From contig OX392541.1 in NCBI GenBank assembly GCA_947623455.1, positions 10,606,719 to 10,670,718 on the forward strand: DNA of 64,000 nucleotides, in the 5' to 3' direction. The notes beneath the pieces were generated by a model that was not told the origin of the DNA, did not search any database, and saw nothing but the letters and a program-made list of their open reading frames with translations. Position 1 is the stretch's first letter; the number at the start of each line of letters is the position of its first letter. Position numbers and translations under genes: made by a program. Source of the stretch: Mimachlamys varia (lineage: Eukaryota > Mollusca > Bivalvia > Pectinida > Pectinidae). Of the stretch, positions 38,901-50,900 are shown piece by piece.

Positions 38901-41900
38901 TTGTTTTGTTTTCATACGAGACTGACTTTGTGAAAAAAACAAGCAGGACTGATTATAAAATCTTTGCGAAATCTTTTAATTTCACTTACAGATATATAGA
39001 TGTGTTGTCTATAAACAACAAGAAGTTTGCTGACCACGTCGATCGTATATACCCTTCTGAACTTGAAATAAAGGATTCACAATAGATTATTCAACATCAG
39101 CTTCTTACATCGATCTTTACTGCAACTATCACCAGCATTGACAGCTAACATATAAGTTACACGATATAAACGTGACGAGTTCAAATTTCCGATTGTGAAC
39201 TTTCCCTTTCTTGACAGTAACATCCCCATTTCTCCACCCTATAGTTTTTACATGTCGCAGTTGATTCGTTATTTTTGGGTATGCTCTAAATATCGAGATT
39301 TTCGTAATAGATGTCGACTTCTGACAAACATACTACACAGAGATTCGGGTTCATGAGAACAACGACCACATTTTAAGCTCATTGAGAAATATTTTGTATT
39401 TTTGTGTGATATGAAAATTGCGTTTTTGAGTATGCTCATTAGTGTGCTAACTTGTGATTGAGAATGATGACTCGGTTTTCACATTGAGGACCTGATGTTT
39501 ATTTGAATGTGACCAAGGTTTACATGGCGGGTGTTGTTTATGAAGCAGAAGACGCTTACTCTTCCGGAACACCTGGTCTTATTCTCTTGTTCTTTTTCAA
39601 GGGTCTTCGTTTAAATATCTCCTTCGTTCATATTTTTTTCCATAGTTTAATCGATTTTGAGTTCTGGTTATGGATGGTACGCTATTTTTTTTTTATATTT
39701 TTCACATTATTATACTTTTAGTGAGGTATACTAGATAAGATCCGTTTTACATTACGTTATATTTCGTACGTTTTATTATACCATTTTAATTATATTCTAA
39801 TTTTATGTCATTTTACATGGTATGCCATTTACAAAATATACTATAATAATTATGATATACAACAGTTGCAATTCAGGTTCTCATACTCATACTCATACAA
39901 TTCATACTCTAAGGACGGACGTTTTCAAATATGTTCAGCAATTTTTTTTAGGAATGAATGATGAGAAAAAAAGTACACATGACTTCAAAACTACGTACAA
40001 ATGAATTTATTTCAAACGCAATACTTAAGATAACAGATATAGACACATTAACATATAAAGATAAAATCTGCATCATATAAATCTTGGATTCAGCCAAATG
40101 GCTTTCAACTTTGATGATCTAGAGCATGAAGCAACTACTTCATTGTCAATATAACTTAAGTCAGCAATTCAGCAAAAAATCTAGAAGTGGAGCATGAAGA
40201 TCGTGGTTAACACTATATATCTAAGTAAGCACATTTCATGGTTGAACAGCATTGACCCTAAATGTCATCGACCTACGAACATGTTTAAGAAAAAGTAGAC
40301 ATCGTAGTCAATATATTTATATTTGCGCTGCAAACCACTATATGATTATTACCAGCAGAAATGCTTTTTCATTAAAATATGAAAGCAATGGATCCCGCTT
40401 CGAATAACATGGAGAACGCTCTAGCGTCAAATGCTTAAATGACTTAACATTATCATTGACTCAAATTTTATTTAAACTTGAACGAGCTTCATACAATATG
40501 GATGTAACGACTGACCTTTCATAGCACTATGGAAGATAAATTAACGGTAGTCTCATTTATAGCATTTTTGCGCAGAAAGCATCCCACATAGTAATAATAG
40601 TTTCTGTATATAAGTTTTCTACAGCAAGTGTTTTGAGTGGGCCGATTTATCATTGTATTGGTTTGTTCAACTTTGGTTGTGCGCTAAAATTTGAGACCGC
40701 TAAAATAGGAACGTTTACAGTAATTCGCGAAGATTCACCTTCACGAAATATACTGGCAGTTATTATCTTCCTCGTTCTATTTAACTGGTTGATGAGCCGG
40801 GTGAGAATATATTGTGAAGGAGTTCTGGGCCTTTTTGTAAGGTGACACCATTGAAAAGACTGTAAATCAACTCAGCCGTCACAAGTACATATCGTCAGCA
40901 TAGGAAATTATAAAGCTTAATCTAGTTTAGGACTCACACAACTAAATAATTTACTGTATGTTATTTCTAAACTTTCGAGCTAATAACTTTAATATTTGAA
41001 GTTCAACACTTGTGACAACTGCATAGATTCACAGATACATGCATGACAAAGGCTTCAAAGGGCATTTTATGAGGAATTTTTAATACGGGCATTTTAGCTC
41101 GCTTCAGGCGTCTGCTTCGGACGACTGGAAATATACATGTTAAACCAGTTAAATGGGACGGGAACACCCTCTGAAATTTGACCCCGTATCAATCCACCAT
41201 CACATATCAAAATCTACCAAAAGTATACATTTTTGTAAAGTTAAATATCTATAGATTTCATTCAATGCAGAATATGTCAATAATTACCTATTTATTACAT
41301 ATTGCTTAGAATAACTGTACTTAGCCGGAACAAATTTTCGTAGGGACTATAAACGTATGAAACACTTCGTGATAAGCTGATTTAGTTGTGTGAGTCCTTT
41401 AACGGGTTGGGAAAATAAATAGTATTCCTGAATACTGACGAATACTGACCTCATCGAAGGTCACTGATTGATAATTAATTGATGTTAGACAATAACGTTG
41501 GACATAGGCGGTTAACCCAATTCTGTCCAGTAGATAATTATACGGGAATATTATCACGGAGGCTAGCTAGGCTAAAGTTTAAACATCTGTGTTTGAATTC
41601 TCTCGGATGACGCGAGGACACAAATATATTAAGGTAGCACTATGTCTTTGCGTAGACTGAAAAGAGAAATATTAAATATTGTATGCAATTTGCATTCTAC
41701 ATTTGTCACATTCGGTTTTATGTTAAATGCGTCAGGAATAGAATAAATATGAATATGTTAAATCATATTAATATGTCTTTTGATGTATCGTTATTATATA
41801 TGTCGTAATAAAACAATAATGAAACAAACGAGCCATGAAACCCCAAATATATATATGTATATTGATTATGAAACCCATAAAATGCTAATTCAATTGTATA

Positions 41901-44900
41901 TTTATTCAAAAAATATATAGAGAGAAATATATATATGTAAACATGTCGATCTAAATTCACTTTTATACCGTACAGTAAAATGCGAATTAATTAGATGTTC
42001 ATTTAAAAATTATGTATTTATTGATATATATACACGGATCGTAATACATAAACTAATAAATTCTAAGATATATTGTACAATTTATAGCAAATGTGTTTCA
42101 TGTGCCTTCTTTTTGAAACCTAGGTAACAGATGGCGTCGGTGTTAGCGAGGTATAAAAGTTAAAAGGGATTTGAGTGGAAATAAAAATAAAAGCAATACC
42201 ACTTAGATTTGTCATTTTACAGCATAAAATAACATCTCGTAAAATCTCGTAAAATCCCGCCTTCAAGTGCGTGATGTAGCCACTACATCTGAAGTTATGA
42301 TCTTACTAAAATTTCTACCCTGATATTCGTTAATCGATAACTAATAACTGGGCCTGTATTCATAAGACCATTCTTATGCTTAAGCATGGATTTTGTGCTC
42401 AAAACTTGATGCAACGAAAAATGTAACAATTTAAAAAAAAATGTAACAATTGTTTCATTTTCCGTAGCAACTGTTTTTAAATTGTTGACAAAGTGGGGAA
42501 ACTAAACACATTTCGGAAGTATTGATATAGCGCTAACGCCCACGGTGTCCGAGTTGTTACGGTGTCCCGACATTCTACGGATAGCCCTCCACCTCTGGGC
42601 CGCAGTGGCCGAGTGGTTAAAGTGTCTCGACATTCTACCACTAGCCCTCCACCTCTGGGCCGCAGTGGTCGAGTGGTTAAAGTGTCCCGACATTCTACCA
42701 CTAGCCTTTTATCTCTGAGATGCGAGTTTGAAACCCGCGTGGGGCAGTTGTCCAGTGCTGACCATTTAAGCATTGAACAGCTTTCAGTTGGCATTCATAG
42801 GCTACATGAATGCCAACTGGACAAAGGCAAATTCAATGAAGCGCGCTAGCGCTTCATGTTGGATTTGCTTTTGTCCAGTTGGAATTCATTTTGCCTATGA
42901 ATGCCTACTAAAAGCAGTTCAATACTTATATTTACCATTTTTAGAATCTGTTCACCTCATTAAAAAAGCAATACCTCTTTGTATTTCTCAGCATTAAGCT
43001 CAAAAAAAAATATATCGTTTATGCTTTCTCAATGAAAAGAACAGCCATCGCCCGGGGACGGTTAATGGTATCCAGCTTAACAATTATGACGTCATAATAA
43101 TAATGACGTCAACAAACGACCAATGGCATTCATGGTCTTATGAATGCCAACTGAATTTGGTAGGGTCATATAGCGGCATTGCCATACCATGGTAAATATA
43201 TGTCGGTGGCTTTTCTTCGGGTACTCCGGCTTTCCTCCACCTCCAAAACCTGACACGTCCTTAAATGACCTGGCTGTTAATAGGACGTAAAACAAACTAA
43301 ACCAAACCATGAAACTAGAAGTAGAGACACACATACGAGAAACATAACTCTATTTCTAAATAATCTTGTTACGTCACATCCGGCTACAGATACAACCAAT
43401 GAGAAGATTTAAACATACATGCAACGTGTCGTAAATGGAAACCAGCATGTCACGCCACATGTACAAATGCAAGATTGTATCTCAAGATCGTATTCCAAGG
43501 TCGAATGTCAAGGTCGCATTAAAATAAGTAACATAAAACTTGATGTTTTAGTGTTGTTCCTATAAGCAGAAACAGTATACCCCATTTAATTTAGACAGGG
43601 AAGATTTATTATGCCAATTGTAGAAAAGAAATGCAACACCGTCAGCTTTGCTTTTTGTACAGAATCATGCTAATGAGTGAAAGATAAGTTTTATAACCAG
43701 TCTTATTTAGATAATCATAGAAAAAAAAATGCTCTGAATATGCATCTCGCTCTTGGTCGTTATACTAAAGCAGCACGGCAAAAATGTTATTCCTCCAGCA
43801 AGCATATAATAAACATTGCCTTATTATCGAAGTTGTTTTTGATATCTACATAAGTATACCTTAATTGTTTTTCCGAATGGTTCAAATACAATAACATGAA
43901 TATCCCCCATTCTCCTTTCTCTTCCAAATGGGGAAATGTTTGACCATTATGACCAGAACTATATATGAATATCTTGTTTTTGCAAAATTCATAACAAAAA
44001 TATTGCTTTTCTTTAAGAATTTTGTTCCCTTTTCCTTTGTGTTTGTTCAGTTGGTAGCTTTGTAATGATGACTAAAACTGACAAAAAGGGGTGAAGTTTT
44101 CTAAGTTATTCATGTAACGGGTAATCTGACATTGGTAGTGGGTTTGTTAGATAAAGGGGTCGCGGTGGCCGCGTGGTTAAAGACTCACACAACTAAATAA
44201 TTTACTATATGTTAAAACTAAGCTTTCGAGCTAATATCTTTAATATTTGAATTACAACACTTGTGAAAACTGCCTAAATTCACAGATACATACATGACAA
44301 AGGCTTCAAGTGGCATTTAATGAGGAGTTTACTGGCATATTAGCTTGCTACAAGCGTCTGCTTCGGACAACCGGAAATTTAAATGTCAAACCAGTGAAAT
44401 GGGACGGGAACACCCTCTGACTTTTGACCCCATATCAATTCGCCATCACATATCAAAATCTACCAAAAGTATATATTTTTGTAAAGTTAAATATCTACAG
44501 ATTCCATTCAATGCAGAATAGGTCAACAATTACCTATTTAAATTACCCAGAATCACTGTACTTAGCCGGAATGAATTTTAAGTAGGGGCTACAAACGTAT
44601 GAAACACTTCGTGATAGGCTGATTTAGTTGTGTGAGTCGTTTAAGCAGTAGCCCTCCACCTCTGGGCCGCGGTGGCCGAGTGGTTAAGATGTCCCGTAGG
44701 TCGATGGTTTTTCTCCGGGCACTCCGGCCTTCTTCCACTTCCAAAACCTGGCACGTCCTTAAATGACACTGACTGTTAATAGGACGTAAAACTAAATTTA
44801 AAAACCAATAATTATCCTGTTAGCGTAAATATTTATTCCATCGAATAATGTTTTCTGTAACTTTGCATTTACATGCGTTTAAGAAAACAAGTCATGTGAA

Positions 44901-47900
44901 AAAAGGAGAGAAAGTTTGTATCACTCAGATATTTGTTTGATAGTTAGTTTGTTGTTTACAGTACCCGGTGTGTTTGACAGTTAGTTTGTTGTTTTGTTGT
45001 TTACAGTACAGGTTAGTGACGCCATGTATCACTCCGAGGTTTGTTTGACTGTCAGTTTGTTGTTTTGTTGTTTACAGTACAGGTTAGTGACGCCATGTAT
45101 CACTCCGAGGTTTGTTTGACTGTCAGTTTGTTGTTTTGTTGTTTACAGTACAGGTTAGTGACGCCATGTATCACTCCGAGGTTTGTTTGGTTGTGAGTTT
45201 GTTGTTTTGTTGTTTACAGTACAGGTTAGTGACGCCATGTATCACTCCGAGGTTTGTTTGACTGTGCGTTTGTTGTTTTGTTGTTTACAGTGCAACTAGT
45301 GAAGCCATGTATCACTCCGATGTTTGTTTGACTGTCAGTTTGTTGTTTACAGTACAAGTTAGTGAAGCCATGTATCACTCCGAGGTTTGTTTGACTGTCA
45401 GTTTGTTGTTTTGTTGTTTACAGTACAAGCTAGTGAAGCCATGTATCACTCCGAGGTTTGTTTGACTGTCAGTTTGTTGTTTTGTTGTTTACAGTACAAG
45501 CTAGTGAAGTCATGTATCACTCCGAGGTTTGTTTGACTGTTAGTTTGTTGTTTTGTTGTTTAAAGTACAAGCTAGTGAAGTCGTGTATCACTCTGAGGTT
45601 TGTTTGACTGTTAGTTTGTTGTTTTGTTGTTTACAGTACAAGCTAGTGAAGCCGTGTATCACTCCGAGGTTTGTTTGACTGTCAGTTTGTTGTTTTGTTG
45701 TTTACAGTACAAGCTAGTGAAGCCATGTGTCACTCCCAGGTTTGTTTGACTGTGAGTTTGTTGTTTACAGTACAAGTTAGTGAAGCCGTGTATCAATCCG
45801 AGGTTTGTTTGACTGTGAGTTTGTTGTTTTGTTGTTTACAGAACAAGCTAGTGAAGCCATGTATCACTCCGAGGTTTGTTTGACTGTCAGTTTGTTGTTT
45901 TGTTGGTTACAGTACAAGTTAGTGAAGCCGTGTATCACTCCGAGGTTTGTTTGACTGTCAGTTTGTTGTTTTGTTGTTTACAGTACAAGTTAGTGAAGCC
46001 ATGTATCACTCCGAGGTTTGTTTGACTGTGAGTTTGTTGTTTAAAGTACCATGTTTGTTTGACTGTTTGTTTGTTTTGTTGTATACAGTACAAGTTAGTG
46101 AAGCCGTGTATCACTCCGAGGTTTGTTTGACTGTTTGTTTGTTGTTTTGTTGTTTACAGTACAAGCTAGTGAAGCCGTGTATCACTCCGAGGTTTGTTTG
46201 ACTGTCAGTTTGTTGTTTTGTTGTTTACAGTACAAGTTAGTGAAGCCGTGTATCACTCCGAGGTTTGTTTGACTGTCAGTTTGTTGTTTTGTTGTTTACA
46301 GTACAAGCTAGTGAAGCCATGTATCACTCCGGGATTTGTTTGACTGTGAGTTTGTTGTTTAAAGTACCGTGTTTGTTTGACTGTTTGTTTGTTTGTTGTT
46401 TACAGTACAAGCTAGTGAAGCTATGTATCACTCCGAGATTTGTTTGAATGTGAGTTTGTTGTTTTGTTGTTTACAGTACAAGCTAGTGAAGCCGTGTATC
46501 ACTCCGAGGTTCGCCATCACCTGTTGCATGGACCTGATGAAACAGCTAGGACAACTTGCCCAGAGACATCACCTCCACGTACAGGTATTACCAGCTTATT
46601 GGTCAACTAGTATCACGTGATGATGAATGATTTGCGCTGTACAGATCTAAACCTAGAATTTAGATTTAATTTCCATGCGTTAACTCCGTCTCATTCGTAA
46701 GAAGTGGGTTTATTATATTATATTTTAAGTCCCATGAACCGCTAAGGTCATTAAAAACAGACTATCGGTGTCTGTGTTGAGTGCATGTGTATTACTTGGG
46801 GCTTCGGAAAGATCGAGTGTATTGGCGGAGGCCTTCTGAAGTGAAGTTTAGCGTGGTAACACTTCAAATTGGCACGCTAAACTTCACTTCAGAAGGCCGC
46901 CGGCAATACACTCCTCCCGGTAACGTTATACCGACAACGGGTGAACCCAGTTGTGCCAAGCCCATGAAGCTGAGTGTCAGGAGTAGTCATGTTCCGTCAG
47001 GGAACGGAACCCAAAGTCTTTTCACAGGACTGAACACTCAACTAAAGGCCATACGTAATAAAATGTGAAGAGGGGCAATAAACAGGGTGAAAAGTTGTTT
47101 AGAAAGAATAGAAAAGATAAGATCCCGACCGAATTTAGTCGCCTCTTACGATCATGCAATGGGGCAGCAGGTACAAATCATATAAGTCTATATGCAGGAC
47201 ATAGTCATGTTGTATAAGTATTATTTGTGTTGCATTATGACATGTTCTTTACAGACACATACGTCATACAGACATACGTAATTATGTCATACATTAACAG
47301 AAACATACGTTATTATGACTTATATTTACAGACACATATATGCGAGACGAAAGACGAGTGTAGTTTGGTACAGGAACTTTTCCCGGAGAGTAAGTCTTAC
47401 ACAGACGTGTACGAACAGGCTGGTCTTCTGACACGAAAGGTAGGTCATTCACACTTTATATGTTAACAGATAACACCTTACATGATGCTGCATTTATATT
47501 GCTTTATTACTGAAATGCCATGCTGAAAGTTCCTAGTTTAGAATTCAATCTGGCCACTTGTTGTTGCCATAGCTTTGAGCTTCTTCGATATCCAGGGGTT
47601 ACGCTCAAGTACGCTCTCTACACTCCTGGAATATGTCATGGCAAAACTGAAGGCAGCCCAGGTAAAAAATCCTGACCAATCGCTAGAATGATGTCAGTCT
47701 TTTGAAATTTACAAAGGAGCCGCAACAGACTTTAAAGCTTGTCAATTTTTCCGTTATGTGACCCGAGGTTCTTTTGATGCACATCAAAGAGTTGAACCAG
47801 TCTTCTTGCCTCATCAACAAGGTGGTGCTCACAGAGGCTTTAGTTTTACCACGACATACTCCAGGGGTGTAGAGAGCGGAGGTGAGTGTAACCCTTGGAT

Positions 47901-50900
47901 ATCGAGGATGAGCTTTAATAACAACTAGTTTTTTTACGATTTGATACGTCACGGCCTTGCTACGTCACTACATGCACGTCACGACATTGTTACATTACCG
48001 CCTTGTGACACAACATACTCGTTTATCACTAAAGCAAAAATATGAAATATTACACCACAAAAGCTGGAGGAAGGGAGGTAATGAGAAGATTAAAGCAACC
48101 GGAGAAAGCTAAAGCAACAATATTGTATTAAAACATTTCTGTTAGCACAACGATACATTTTTCATAAATTAAGTTCCTTATTTAACGTAGAACACTTGTT
48201 CAACGTTACTATTTCTGTTTTTTCTATATACCAACCCTGGTCTTCAGAAAATCAAGAGAACGCGTGATCACTATTTACGTTAGTTTCTCCATCCATTCAG
48301 GCCATTTAAAATTAGTCATTTAAAAATATGTTTTTATATGCTAAGAACTGTCGGATTCAAAACCAAAGTTACAAGTGTTTTATCAATTGTGAATGTATGT
48401 TTGTACTTTTAAAAAAACTGCAACTATGATAATCATTTTTTTCGATATTAGACGGTCCTTGCCCATGGTATATATCTATCAAAAGAAGAAAGGGAGATCA
48501 TCAAGAGTCGGCAATCAGGAATATCCCACTGTCCTAACTCTAATCTGTCGTAAGTATTTATGAAATATTACACGATACACGCCGAGGTCAAACTTGAAAA
48601 CTTGAAGGAACAGTAGCTAAGTTAAGTTTGCTGGAGCCTCCATAGCCACAGTTAATCTCATTTGAGTATTGGCACGGTACATAATAAACACATTTTCGTA
48701 GAACACGATTCGAAAGTATACAGAATTAGTTTAATTTTACCTCTATATTCATAAATATAAAGGGGGTTTACGCACCTGGTCCGTCTGCTTCTACATTAGC
48801 TTTGAAATTTTGGATTCCAACCTTTTGGTCCCTAGCATCACTGAAGAGTCCCAGGAGGACGAAATAGCTGTATGACGCATACAGCTATACTGTATATATT
48901 ACCAAATTTAAAAGGTGCAGCATATATATAAGTGTATCACGTCAGCTTTAATGTTATCGTTGATATCAAGGGTTTGGTATAAATAGGATAATTCACTTCA
49001 TCATTTTACATGTCACTTATATTTTGCATGAAATTTTCCTTAATTGGGATGCTTTTATCATTACGGTAAAACAGTAAAATATACATAGTGTCTAAAACAT
49101 TGGGCGAAAAAGCAGTTTTGATGGGCAAACGATTACCGATATAAGATAGATTTGTACGTGTTTTTTGTTTGTTGTGATTGTAAATTATGCCTCAGTTCTC
49201 ACTTTGAGACCATGGCATTTACTTTTGGATCTGATCTAGATGTAACAAGGTGTATTGGTACACAATGTCACCAGCTCGCGCGAAATCAGCACGTGCTGTG
49301 AGAGACTTGTGTGTAAGTAAGTGAGTAAAAGCTCAGGGCATGCGTCCGTCACTACTTTACCTGTTACCTGTGTTCCCCCAAATCATCAGTCCGCATTCTT
49401 TTACATGAAGAATGCCCTCGGTGAAGTAAAAAATGATAACTCTTCCGGAACACCTGGTCGTATTCTCATGTACTTTTTTCAAGTTCTTCCGCGTGAACCT
49501 TTTTCCACATGCTGTCCCTGGTTTAACCGATTTAGAGTCCTGATGTCGCTTTTGTTGACGATTTAGTATTCTTCTAATTGTTTTCTTTATTTCCTACCAG
49601 CATCCGAAGCGGACTTCTTGATGTCCAGGCCTGCTTTGATGATAATATCGCCGTTGGTTTAGGTACTGGTACGTATCACATCGTCACATACTGTACGATT
49701 GGCTCAATCGATAATGCAATTCGGCTTTCGCCAAAACGACCGGGTTCGACCACATGGGGCTTCGTTCAGGCTCCATTTTCATTTCACCCGGGCCACAAAA
49801 AGTGATAACATGCAAAACTTTGAAACTTGTTTTAAAATTGTTGGACAATTGAAACTTGTTTACATCAATTATTATTTTTATTGACATCCGAATTTAGATT
49901 GCATCTTCCTAGCTACAAGGTGGTAGACTCTTGATTCTGGCTGTTTTTGTCCCCGATATTTGCTGGAGCCTTGATGGCCACAATTAGCTCTTTATATGGT
50001 CCATGATATACACACGTAACACATTATAAACTTGAAATTAAACCTACTCCCCAACTTTTGGAAATCGTATAAATAATAAGTTTAATTTACCTCCCCTCAT
50101 TTTTTCAAAATAATTTAAGAACATTTGAAATTTTATTCTTTGTCCTTAACAACATCATTGAATCCCAAAAGGACGAAGCAGCTGTATGTTGCAGTGTAAT
50201 TTATGTTTGCCATGCTGTTTGGATTACTGATTTCAATAAGTGCAATTATATTTGTGTGTCTTGCGTTTGTCTCTCATCCTTAACAACATCACTGGTGCTG
50301 CAGACATCATTGGGAAACGCAAAGTTGTTGCCATAGTTACATTGTGTATTATAGAATTTTTATGCTAAAGCGATATACTATTGCCACAGTATATTGTTGT
50401 CACTTGAACCTGTTGTGTATTTTTCTGTTTTTATCACTAAGACGTCTTGTTATGTGTCTGTAATGAAAATGACTACGGTTTTGGTGATTTTACTTCTTTT
50501 CATCTGTGTCGTTTCCTTATTTAAATATTGAACAAAGGTTATCTTAACGTCTTTCAATGTTGTCAATTACCACAAATAAGTAAAGAAGTCAGTTACCAGG
50601 ATACAACCTACCGGTACATTACATAGTTTCTTAAAATATAAGTATTATTTTACCGTTATAGATATTTCCGGTGGCTACAGTCCTTCCATTTTGGATGCCA
50701 TGAGAACCGCTATCAGCACCTCTAATACTATTGCTTTACAACAAGGCCCAAGCTACACACCGCTGGACTACAAAGATGTGTTCCGAATGGCTACGCTATG
50801 GGGCGCAAAAGGTACTTCTTTCTTCGTCAGGGTTTCGGAACGTCTTTTTGTTTCGCCGCCACGAAAAAGTGGAAGCGAGACAACGTTTTGTTTTCCGACG

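Noticed and set aside
45671..46620. Frames of VQASEAMYHSEVCLTVSLLF repeats
   Set aside because: Produced by the 71-bp acceptor-derived array in a frame other than GDA's.
46781..47068. 95-codon + strand frame
   Set aside because: It crosses the hairpin at 46817-46911 and sits in GDA intron 7; no homologous family recognised.
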